Source: CAZILM01 sp964625325
Lineage (GTDB): Bacteria; Patescibacteriota; Saccharimonadia; Saccharimonadales; CAYVSP01
Length of the DNA: 5,079 bases
Assembly (NCBI GenBank): GCA_964625325.1
Contig: CAZVBA010000046.1
Location: 1 to 5,079, forward strand
Reading direction: 5' to 3'
The notes beneath the pieces were generated by a model that saw nothing but the letters and a program-made list of their open reading frames with translations, searched no databases and was not told the DNA's origin. A program made the translations under genes and the position numbers. Shown here in pieces: positions 1-5,079 of this stretch. Each line of letters opens with the position of its first letter. Positions within the stretch are counted from its first letter, which is position 1.

Positions 1-81
1 GAACTGACTGAGGCCTATATTTTGCGGACCGATAAAGAGAACGATTCCTTGCTGGAAAAACTGCTCAAAAAAGAACCGTAA
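1..81 (+). CDS. C-terminal end of an unrecognised protein (partial)
   Basis: An open frame enters from the left edge in frame 1 and stops at TAA 79-81, giving the last 26 residues of a protein whose start lies outside the window. The visible tail runs from ELTEAYILRTDKE to LLKKEP. It is charged and probably ends in an amphipathic helix with a lysine-rich terminus. There is no motif that allows a family call. Its stop is separated by only 5 nt from the start of the 810-codon gene on the same strand, so the two are probably co-transcribed and the downstream gene may be translationally coupled to it. Being coding is inferred from the frame, the tight spacing and the plausible residue composition; the stretch is too short to prove it. 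Confidence 0.6.
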   Translation, partial: ELTEAYILRTDKENDSLLEKLLKKEP

Positions 82-86
82 ACATT

Positions 87-2519
87 ATGCCAGACGTTAT
101 TGAACAAGTTGGGCAGCACTATCCGGATAGCGCCGAGCACTTGCGAAAGCTGCCGCCGCACATCGCTGAACAGGTCGGCGAAGTAGCACTACGCCTGACC
201 CACGTCGATATGCATCCGGCTGAAACCGTCAAGGGTGATTACGGCAAAGAGTGGCAGAAGATAGATTTTGAGCATGTTATCACCGACCCGGACTATGACA
301 TTAGCCAGCTCGAAGCCCAGGCCGTCGAGGCGGCCAAGGCCGGCAAAGAAAAAGTTGCCGCGGTGCTGCGAACCTCGACGGGATCATTGAAGACCGCCCA
401 CGAAAGCCTGGCGGAGGGTGGCTTCGTCTTTGGCAACGACAAGCCGGAAACCGACGAGGCCCGCCAGGTGCGCGAGACACATGAACGCGACGCCGTCTAT
501 AGCGAAGCACTCCACCAAACAATCGACGCAGCTATCAAGGCCAAAGCCGCCGGCAATATTGAAGAAACCACCGCTCTCATGGAATCACTGACTCTACTCA
601 CCCACCTGAATCCGGCTGAGCATCGGCTGGTCTTCCGCCAGGCCGTCCGTGATGGGCTGGCCGACGAGCTGCTGGCCGGCGGCCAGGAAGCAAATAAACT
701 GTTCCTCGGCGAAGCTCTCTTCGGCCCCGGACACGAGCTGAACAGTGCCAAGCGCCTGTTGGAATATGCCACCGGCACCAAGCTGGACTACGGCCTGAAG
801 GAACAGGGCGAGTTTGACATCAACAACACCGACCGTCAGATCTCATTTGAGGACCTGCAGGACGCCTTGGCCGTGGCCACCATGCCGAACGCCCCGTTCA
901 CACTGCAGCAGGTCTTTGAGTTAGCCAGCAGTCTCACCTGCGTGGCGACCATCAAGGAACGGGCAGCTACGGCCAGCCCCGAAGACATGGCCCGTATTCT
1001 GCTGAGCGTAACCGAAATTACCGACCCGCGCGATATGATGGATGCCTTCAAATACGAAGACCCGGGTGCCGCCTACCAGGCAGCCAAACAGTTAGACCTG
1101 GCTGTCTGGGAAGTCGAGACACTTTTCGGTGTCGCCCAGGAAGATTCCCCTCTACTTGGCCTAAACCAGGAGCAAGTCGAGGACATGGTGGCCTTGCAGC
1201 AAACCTTTCCCGACTACTTCCCTGCCTTGAAGCACGAACTGTGGCGCCGCCGTCCGTCGGGCCAGTACGACGCCAAGGAAATCCTGTCTGGCTTGCAGAC
1301 ACTGCAGGCCAGCGGCCTGGACAACCCGATCTTTTTTGAAGGCCTTTGCAACTATCCGGACGTGCCCAAATACGTCGAAACCTGCCAGGCCGTTGTCAAA
1401 GAACTGGCCAATTTCGGGTCGGATATAACTCAGCTGGAAGCGTCTTTGTCTAAATACTCGCCCAGATACGATAGTATGTACCGCCTTATAGAAAACCTGG
1501 CTGAACCGGAGACCAATATTACCGGGTGGATTGAACGATTATTGACTAGCGGTCAGATTGTCGATGCTTACAAAGGTCTTTATGACAACCTGGAATATCC
1601 AATCGTCCGTCGCAGCCAGGCCGAAAAGACAGTCGAGCTAAGCAAACTGCCACTTCTGGAAGAACGACTGCAGCGGCTCGGATTATCGGCCGAAGTGGCC
1701 GAGGCGATTTTTACGTCATGGAGTACGTTTGACGCTTTCGCGCAAACTTTTCAGAATGGACCGCCGCGAAAAGCTCCGGAAGAGGCAACCCTCGCGAGCA
1801 CGGCCAGAGAGCAAGCCACGGCTTTAATCACACAAATGGAAGCCCTTGAAGTCTATGCCTCTATGTACGGTAACGAAGCAATGGACCAAATTATTTCAAC
1901 TTTTGGCATCTATAATTTCGGACGCCATAAACCCGGCCGGCTGCACGACCAGATGGAACGCTGGCAACGCGGTGAGCCGGTACGCTCGGCCGTAGTGGAC
2001 GCCCGTTATGACTGGAATTCATACACAGGTAATGTAGCAGTCTTCGCGGAGGAGGAAGGCCACGGTGTTTTTCACTTCGAGGCCAACAGTGGCACCGATG
2101 CGGCCCGCATCGCTGTTTTAATCGGTAAACGCGAACGTGAACTGGGCCGTGAACCGGCTGTCCGCCGCTTCATCCTGCACGCCCACGGTAACGCCGACGG
2201 CATGGTCATGGGTGTAAACCGGGAACTCATCGATGTCAGCGGCTATCGCAAAGCTTCGCGCGACCGTAGTAAGATTTCGGGTGCCGAGATTAACGATTAT
2301 AAACGGCACCTGGGGCCGAATTTCGAGGTCATTTTGCAGTCCTGCTCAACTGGCGGCGATAATTTTGGCGATAACGTCGCCGAAACCATAAGCCAACAAC
2401 ACGATGCTGGCGTCACAGCGTCGCGCATCAACATCAATGGCTTGAAAATATTGAGTGACGGTAGCGTAGAGTTCACGAGCACCGGCGCCTCATCCGCGCC
2501 GGTTACCTACAGACCATAA
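87..2519 (+). CDS. 810-residue protein with a C-terminal caspase/CHAT-like (clan CD) cysteine peptidase domain
   Basis: What is seen: ATG at 87, stop TAA 2517-2519, 810 residues, no signal peptide and no membrane segment, so probably cytoplasmic. Residues 1 to about 590 are rich in Ala, Glu, Leu and Lys and look almost wholly helical; I recognise no domain there. Residues ~596-810 look like an alpha/beta domain. In order they show FGIYNFGRH (606-614), a strand-like ARYDWN (639-644), the hydrophobic strand RRFILHAHGN with H700-G701 (codon 2184-2186), and the strand FEVILQSCSTGG with C753 (codon 2343-2345) followed by an N-x-A helix. Known: in clan CD peptidases (caspases, CHAT, gingipain, separase) a His-Gly after one strand and a Cys after the next form the catalytic dyad. 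Inferred: a peptidase whose large helical N-terminus senses or binds something. Start choice: no good Shine-Dalgarno is visible, but the ATG lies 5 nt after the preceding stop, suggesting coupling. The first two thirds are GC-rich, unlike the minus-strand gene to the right. A catalytically dead relative is possible. Confidence 0.85.
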   Translation: MPDVIEQVGQHYPDSAEHLRKLPPHIAEQVGEVALRLTHVDMHPAETVKGDYGKEWQKIDFEHVITDPDYDISQLEAQAVEAAKAGKEKVAAVLRTSTGSLKTAHESLAEGGFVFGNDKPETDEARQVRETHERDAVYSEALHQTIDAAIKAKAAGNIEETTALMESLTLLTHLNPAEHRLVFRQAVRDGLADELLAGGQEANKLFLGEALFGPGHELNSAKRLLEYATGTKLDYGLKEQGEFDINNTDRQISFEDLQDALAVATMPNAPFTLQQVFELASSLTCVATIKERAATASPEDMARILLSVTEITDPRDMMDAFKYEDPGAAYQAAKQLDLAVWEVETLFGVAQEDSPLLGLNQEQVEDMVALQQTFPDYFPALKHELWRRRPSGQYDAKEILSGLQTLQASGLDNPIFFEGLCNYPDVPKYVETCQAVVKELANFGSDITQLEASLSKYSPRYDSMYRLIENLAEPETNITGWIERLLTSGQIVDAYKGLYDNLEYPIVRRSQAEKTVELSKLPLLEERLQRLGLSAEVAEAIFTSWSTFDAFAQTFQNGPPRKAPEEATLASTAREQATALITQMEALEVYASMYGNEAMDQIISTFGIYNFGRHKPGRLHDQMERWQRGEPVRSAVVDARYDWNSYTGNVAVFAEEEGHGVFHFEANSGTDAARIAVLIGKRERELGREPAVRRFILHAHGNADGMVMGVNRELIDVSGYRKASRDRSKISGAEINDYKRHLGPNFEVILQSCSTGGDNFGDNVAETISQQHDAGVTASRININGLKILSDGSVEFTSTGASSAPVTYRP

Positions 2520-2522
2520 TTC

Positions 2523-2538
2523 TTCTAATGCATTAGAA
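2523..2538. repeat. 16-bp perfect palindrome at the convergent junction
   Basis: TTCTAATGCATTAGAA reads the same on both strands and begins 3 nt after the stop of the 810-codon gene. It could be a weak stem with a TGCA loop, forming part of a two-way transcription end, or a binding site for a dimeric protein. A dimer site between two converging gene ends would be unusual, so an RNA stem or chance is more likely. The symmetry itself is certain; the role is not known. Confidence 0.6.
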
Positions 2539-2552
2539 CAGCTTCTGGCTGT
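2538..2552. terminator. Possible weak terminator hairpin between convergent genes
   Basis: ACAGC (2538-2542) and GCTGT (2548-2552) can pair around the 5-base loop TTCTG. On the plus strand T-containing sequence follows (TATTCGTTAGTTTT), but it is not a clean T run; on the minus strand no T run follows. A second possible stem, GTTAG (2557-2561) with CTAAC (2569-2573), lies next to it and has TTTT in its loop. The place is right for ending transcription from both sides, yet the stems are short, so this is only a weak candidate. Confidence 0.25.
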
Positions 2553-2557
2553 ATTCG

Positions 2558-2641
2558 TTAGTTTTCGACTAACAGTCTGTCGAGTTGGGTTTTATCAAAC
2601 TTAACATTTGGATCGGTTTCGTTGTTTTCGATGTTATTCGC
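2558..2641 (-). pseudogene. Relic of a second cupin gene: last 27 codons and stop only
   Basis: Read on the minus strand, this stretch translates to 27 residues beginning ANNIENNETD and ending QLDRLLVEN, then TAA (complement of 2558-2560). It matches the last 27 residues of the intact cupin at 3706-4173 with 22 identical positions (differences N/I, P/L, N/A, V/T, E/K). At DNA level 67 of 84 bases agree by my count, with no gaps. In this frame a stop lies immediately upstream (complement of 2642-2644) and no start codon is present, so it cannot be made as a protein by itself. It begins where the TraB-like gene ends and overlaps that gene's last 8 bases in a different frame. It therefore marks the far boundary of a recombination or duplication event that placed the TraB-like gene behind the cupin. 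Confidence 0.85.
2574..2602. repeat. 29-bp exact direct repeat, left copy (core of the cupin 3'-end duplication)
   Basis: The 29 bases 2574-2602 are identical to 3722-3750, in the same orientation and at the same distance from the cupin stop. They are the best-kept part of a longer 84-bp duplicated block (2558-2641 with 3706-3789). The two copies flank the TraB-like gene at a distance of 1148 bp. A recombination crossover point, or later gene conversion, would explain why this part is exact while both sides have drifted. Confidence 0.9.
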
Positions 2642-3653
2642 TTAGAAATTTCCAAAGGCCTGTCAATGGTTTCGGGGGCAGTTTTGAAATTATTCCCTCA
2701 ACTTGGTCATACTTTTGTTCTTCGTTCAGGCTTTGATCATCTAGAGCCTTAGCAATCTCCTCAAGTAGTACTTCTACTTGCTCTGGGCTCACATCTAGCT
2801 CAATGAACGATTTGAGTGACGTTCCTGTTATAAAGTAATCAAGCACTACACTATTTATCAGCTCTGGAGGAAGGGGTTTATTCGGGAAAAATCGTTTTAC
2901 TCTAGTAGCGGTTTCATATGGTAGGAATTCCCTAAAATCCATCTTAAAGACACCTTCTGACTCTGGCACGAACGATCGACTGGTTCGCACTTCTTGCCCA
3001 TTACTGAAATCATACGAAGTACTTGAGTGTAAAGCACCCTCAACAATGGCAATTTTCTTTCCCGCATTATTCTCTACTAAGCCCTTAATTTCTTCTGTGA
3101 CGAATTGATCGCGTAACCTTATTGCTCGGGCCTCCATAGCTACTTCCGCCAAAATAGCACTACGCGTTTGCTCTAACGGTCGCAGAAACATATTCTTGTA
3201 AATGTCTGTTTGTTGATCTCCTGCGCTCTCATGTACTTTAAAAATAGTGCTATCAATGGGTACATCTATAAAACGTACGTCTTTATTAGTACCTCTTAAT
3301 TGTTCTAATATGTCACGCAAAAAACGTACTTTAGGGTTGCCAAAAACTCCTGATAAATCCACCGCTTCAGTAGTATGCGTTGCCTGATTGGCCAGAGCCT
3401 CCGCTTGATCCCGCTCTTCTTGGGGATGCAGATATTCGAAAGCTATGACATCAGCATCCTTGATTTTATCTAATACGGCATCAGCAAAGTATTCATGATG
3501 AAAGCAGTAAACAAAATCTAGTTGAGTTCTGTCTACCAGTTCGGCTGGCCTCAAGACATTCTCGTCAATACCATCCTGCGTGGCAATACCCGCCTGCCAG
3601 GCTTCGCGCGATGCAGGCGTAGATTGAAAATTCTCCTGAATAACTTCAGTCAT
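2634..3653 (-). CDS. 339-residue protein resembling the TraB/GumN/EreA-ChaN superfamily
   Basis: Seen: from ATG at 3651-3653 the protein has 339 residues and ends KFLSE. A TTG 39 bases further up (3690-3692) is in frame, but it lies in probable promoter DNA and would add residues such as LKTYKYANIF, so ATG is preferred; neither has a clear Shine-Dalgarno. Motifs in order: a strand followed by FHHEYF (H52, H53), then a strand ending in E73 (ADVIAFEYL), a strand with FIDVP (127-131), a helix with R176, R181 and D182, then a strand KKIAIVEGALHS ending in H209. Known: TraB, GumN and EreA-type proteins share an early His, a Glu after the next strand, an Arg/Asp helix and a late G-x-x-H. Inferred: a soluble, metal- or ester-cleaving type enzyme of unknown substrate. 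Residues 240-339 are a helical tail with no assignment. It runs the same way as the cupin upstream. GC content is low (about 30-42% in lines sampled). The last two codons and stop lie inside the cupin relic, so the C-terminus may be cut or replaced. Confidence 0.8.
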   Translation of the reverse strand: MTEVIQENFQSTPASREAWQAGIATQDGIDENVLRPAELVDRTQLDFVYCFHHEYFADAVLDKIKDADVIAFEYLHPQEERDQAEALANQATHTTEAVDLSGVFGNPKVRFLRDILEQLRGTNKDVRFIDVPIDSTIFKVHESAGDQQTDIYKNMFLRPLEQTRSAILAEVAMEARAIRLRDQFVTEEIKGLVENNAGKKIAIVEGALHSSTSYDFSNGQEVRTSRSFVPESEGVFKMDFREFLPYETATRVKRFFPNKPLPPELINSVVLDYFITGTSLKSFIELDVSPEQVEVLLEEIAKALDDQSLNEEQKYDQVEGIISKLPPKPLTGLWKFLSE

Positions 3654-3660
3654 AGAGAGA

Positions 3661-3692
3661 AATATATTAGCATATTTATATGTTTTTAGCAA
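3661..3692 (-). promoter_or_regulatory. Candidate promoter of the TraB-like gene
   Basis: On the minus strand the AT-rich leader before the ATG holds TTGCTA (3687-3692) as a possible -35. It is followed after 17 bases by TAATAT (3664-3669), overlapping TATATT (3661-3666), with another option TATAAA at 3675-3680. None is a perfect match, and AT-rich DNA produces such hexamers easily. A private promoter is plausible because this gene appears to have been added behind the cupin, but read-through from the cupin over the 52-nt gap is equally possible. Confidence 0.3.
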
Positions 3693-3705
3693 TAGTCTTT
3701 ATCTG

Positions 3706-4173
3706 TTAATTCTTGGTTAGAAGTCTGTCGAGTTGGGTTTTATCAAACTTCACTGCTAGGTCAGTTTCGTTGATTTCGATGTTGTTGGCGGGGTTAAATG
3801 ACGGCGTGTTGATAATCATCAGCACCAGGTCTTTTTCTGGAATGGTGAAGTGCGTCATGTTTGGTGGTGTTATTACAACTGCGCCTTTTTGAATGTGCTT
3901 TTCTTCCCCACCGACAACGGTCAGGCCAGAACCTTGTAGTACAAAATAAATCTCGGTTTCGCCACCCTTGTGATAATGCGGGTGGGCCAGTTTGACATTG
4001 CGCATATCGCCGATGGCGAAGGTTTCCGTTCGCTCCGGCAGTGGGCTGGGTGTTTCATAGACCGGGCCGCAAATCGTATCTTTGGGCTTGGCGCCCGCAA
4101 CTAGCTGCTGCCAATCATCGATCGAGTCTACATATTCTTTCCAAACCCTAACCACCTCCTCAGTATCTGCCAT
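3706..4173 (-). CDS. Small single-domain cupin protein
   Basis: Seen: 155 residues from ATG (4171-4173) to TAA (3706-3708). Cupin motif 1 is clear: H66-Y-H68, then E72 and E74 before IYFVLQG, fitting the family pattern of two His and a Glu; E74 has the usual six-residue distance to G81. Motif 2 is KGAVVITPPNMTHF with G97, P103 and H108. All expected metal ligands (H66, H68, one Glu, H108) are therefore present in one conserved barrel. The residues before ~50 form a helical N-terminus (VVRVWKEYVDSIDDW) and the last 25 residues are a charged tail ending QLDRLLTKN. Known: such cupins bind a divalent metal and include sugar isomerases, dioxygenases and binding proteins, so the substrate cannot be read from sequence. 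It is cytoplasmic and stands head to head with ychF across 37 bp. Its 3' end is duplicated 1148 bp away. Confidence 0.92.
   Translation of the reverse strand: MADTEEVVRVWKEYVDSIDDWQQLVAGAKPKDTICGPVYETPSPLPERTETFAIGDMRNVKLAHPHYHKGGETEIYFVLQGSGLTVVGGEEKHIQKGAVVITPPNMTHFTIPEKDLVLMIINTPSFNPANNIEINETDLAVKFDKTQLDRLLTKN
3722..3750. repeat. 29-bp exact direct repeat, right copy (inside the cupin gene)
   Basis: This is the partner of 2574-2602. It lies within the last codons of the intact cupin (coding for the KFDKTQLDRL part of the tail), so this copy is under coding constraint while the left copy is not. Outside the 84-bp block, similarity falls off sharply on the 5' side of the gene, and only about 6 of the next 10 bases beyond the stop agree. 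Confidence 0.9.
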
Positions 4174-4178
4174 ATAAT
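4173..4178 (+). promoter_or_regulatory. Candidate -10 box of ychF (TATAAT)
   Basis: A perfect TATAAT on the plus strand ends 32 bases before the ychF ATG, which would give a leader of roughly 25 nt. Its first base is also the last template base of the cupin start codon, so the -35 region would lie inside the cupin coding sequence; no TTGACA-like hexamer is visible there at 16-18 bp. The call depends on the -10 alone. Confidence 0.4.
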
Positions 4179-4184
4179 CATTCT

Positions 4185-4189
4185 ACCTC
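4185..4189 (-). promoter_or_regulatory. Shine-Dalgarno sequence of the cupin gene
   Basis: On the minus strand GAGGT stands 11 bases before the ATG at 4171-4173. The match to the anti-Shine-Dalgarno is good, but the spacing is a little long. It supports the chosen start, which also gives full N-terminal context ahead of the cupin barrel. Confidence 0.5.
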
Positions 4190-4200
4190 ATATCTGTTAG

Positions 4201-4206
4201 AGTATA
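4201..4206 (-). promoter_or_regulatory. Candidate -10 box of the cupin gene (TATACT)
   Basis: On the minus strand TATACT (five of six bases of the consensus) lies 27 bases before the cupin ATG and just upstream of the GAGGT site, a workable order for promoter, ribosome site and start. Its -35 would fall within the first codons of ychF, where no good match is visible. With the plus-strand TATAAT it forms a face-to-face overlapping promoter pair in 37 bp. Confidence 0.35.
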
Positions 4207-4210
4207 GACT

Positions 4211-5079
4211 ATGTCATCACTCCAAATTGGGATCGTGGGCCTACCGAATGTCGGTAAGTCGACCCTATTCAACGCCCTGACCGACAATAATATCTTGGCG
4301 GCTAACTACCCCTTTGCCACGATTGAGCCCAACACCGGCATCGTACCGATTCCCGACTCACGGCTGAATAAGCTAAGTGAACTGTATGGCAACGCGCCCA
4401 TCAAGCCGGCCACCGTCACATTTGTCGATATTGCCGGCTTGGTAGCAGGCGCTTCTCAGGGTGAAGGCCTGGGTAACCAGTTCTTAAGCCATATCCGTAC
4501 CACTAACGCTATCGTGCAAGTGGTGCGTGCGTTTGATGACCCTAATGTGCAGCACGTTGACGACCAACATGACCCGAAAAAAGACATTGACGTTATCAAC
4601 ACCGAGCTAGTGTTGGCCGATTTGCAAACTGTAGAGCGTCGCCTGCCAATGTTACAAAAAGAAGCCAAAGCCGATGCCAAACTCAAACCAAAAGTTGATA
4701 CGTTAAGCCGTGTCCATGAACTTCTGGACTCAGGTAAACCCCTCTTCTCTGTCAATAATATTGACCAGGAACACATTGCTGACCTTCAGCTTCTTACGGC
4801 TAAACCGATAATTTATGTATTCAACCTGACCGAAGAGGATTTAGCAAATCAGGCTAAAAAAGACCAGCTTAAAGGTCTGGTTGGGGCGGCCCAGTCGTTG
4901 TTTGTTTGCGCAAAGTTGGAGAGCGAACTGCGCGGACTTGATGAAGCTGATCGCAAAGAGCTTTTGGAAAGCTACGGCCAGACCGAATCCGGCCTGGTGC
5001 AGCTGGTTCATGCCGCCTATGACACACTTGGATTACAGAGTTATCTAACAGCCGGCGAAAAAGAAGTGCGGGCTTGGAC
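4211..5079 (+). CDS. ychF: YchF/OLA1-type ribosome-associated P-loop ATPase (partial, C-terminus missing)
   Basis: The frame opens at ATG 4211 and runs off the right edge after 289 codons; family members have about 360 residues, so about 70 are missing. Seen: P-loop GLPNVGKST (10-18), switch I NYPFATIEPN (32-41), G3 motif DIAG followed by Leu (73-77) and the glycine-rich GASQGEGLGNQF. The G4 position has NLTE (205-208), the NxxE form that marks YchF, and the G5-like CAKLE is at 233-237. The start of the TGS domain, YLTAGEKEVRAW, is visible at the end. Known: YchF is an Obg-family member that prefers ATP because of NxxE, has Leu in place of the catalytic Gln, binds ribosomes, and acts in translation and stress responses. 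It is cytoplasmic. The middle (about residues 110-200) is the family's helical insertion. It is divergent from the cupin across a 37-bp gap; no strong Shine-Dalgarno is visible. Confidence 0.97.
   Translation, partial: MSSLQIGIVGLPNVGKSTLFNALTDNNILAANYPFATIEPNTGIVPIPDSRLNKLSELYGNAPIKPATVTFVDIAGLVAGASQGEGLGNQFLSHIRTTNAIVQVVRAFDDPNVQHVDDQHDPKKDIDVINTELVLADLQTVERRLPMLQKEAKADAKLKPKVDTLSRVHELLDSGKPLFSVNNIDQEHIADLQLLTAKPIIYVFNLTEEDLANQAKKDQLKGLVGAAQSLFVCAKLESELRGLDEADRKELLESYGQTESGLVQLVHAAYDTLGLQSYLTAGEKEVRAW

Noticed and set aside
301..1302. Four open frames of 71-94 codons on the minus strand inside the 810-codon gene
   Set aside because: They lie opposite a long, well-supported gene in GC-rich DNA, have Arg/Ser/Pro-rich sequences typical of antisense frames, and show no motif or ribosome site.
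2118..2482. Two minus-strand frames of 61-63 codons opposite the peptidase domain
   Set aside because: They overlap the conserved His and Cys motif region of the plus-strand gene, so codon constraint there explains the openness.
2558..2641. The cupin relic as a small expressed gene
   Set aside because: Its frame has a stop immediately upstream and no ATG, GTG or TTG start inside, so it cannot be translated independently.
3654..3692. Upstream TTG start for the TraB-like gene adding 13 residues
   Set aside because: The added stretch is AT-rich and contains the candidate promoter hexamers, and no Shine-Dalgarno precedes it; the in-frame ATG at 3651-3653 is simpler.
3700..4199. 9-base direct repeat TATCTGTTA at 3700-3708 and 4191-4199, flanking the cupin gene
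   Set aside because: Nine bases matching once in a 5-kb AT-rich setting is easily chance, and no third copy or other element boundary supports a target-site duplication.
4456..4776. 106-codon minus-strand frame inside ychF
   Set aside because: It is opposite the strongly conserved YchF coding sequence; its Ser/Cys-rich translation looks like a shadow frame.
1..5079. CRISPR array, tRNA, rRNA, riboswitch or transposase
   Set aside because: No regularly spaced repeats, no cloverleaf-like stretch in the short gaps, and no transposase or integrase motifs were seen on either strand.
1..5079. Use of genetic code 25 (TGA as glycine), as in some related phyla
   Set aside because: All genes are fully open in the standard code, use ordinary glycine codons and end with TAA, so no recoding is needed.

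Overview
The window looks like a chromosomal segment from a reduced-genome bacterium of the Candidate Phyla Radiation, most likely Saccharibacteria (TM7). This rests on the style of the YchF sequence (an NYPFATIEPN switch region), close gene packing, and long lineage-type proteins without ordinary annotation. The placement is inference; no rRNA or other marker is present. The standard stop code fits: every gene whose end is visible stops with TAA, and nothing requires TGA to be read as glycine.

Layout. (1) Positions 1-81 hold the last 26 codons of an unrecognised plus-strand gene. (2) After only 5 nt, 87-2519 encodes an 810-residue protein. Its first ~590 residues are a helix-rich region I cannot name; its last ~200 residues look like a clan CD (caspase/CHAT-like) cysteine peptidase domain with a His-Gly motif (H700) and a Cys-Ser-Thr-Gly motif (C753). 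(3) 2520-2557 is a short convergent junction with a 16-bp perfect palindrome and a small hairpin. (4) 2558-2641 (minus) is a relic of the 3' end of a cupin gene. (5) 2634-3653 (minus) encodes a 339-residue protein with TraB/GumN/EreA-superfamily-like motifs, and its DNA is clearly AT-richer than the 810-codon gene. (6) 3706-4173 (minus) is an intact small cupin. (7) 4174-4210 is a 37-bp divergent promoter region. (8) 4211 to the window end is ychF, cut by the window edge at the start of its TGS domain.

The most notable structure is that the AT-rich TraB-like gene lies between two direct copies of the cupin 3' end (2558-2641 and 3706-3789, about 80% identical, 29 bases identical in a row). The far copy has no start codon and is not a gene. 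This arrangement is left when DNA enters at the 3' end of a gene and regenerates that end, or when a duplicated cupin is overwritten. The last two codons and the stop of the TraB-like gene lie inside the relic, so the junction may have supplied its C-terminus.

The genes do not form an obvious pathway. ychF is a conserved housekeeping gene and the cupin is its divergent neighbour. The TraB-like gene appears to be a later arrival behind the cupin. The 810-residue caspase-like protein belongs to a separate plus-strand unit converging on it.
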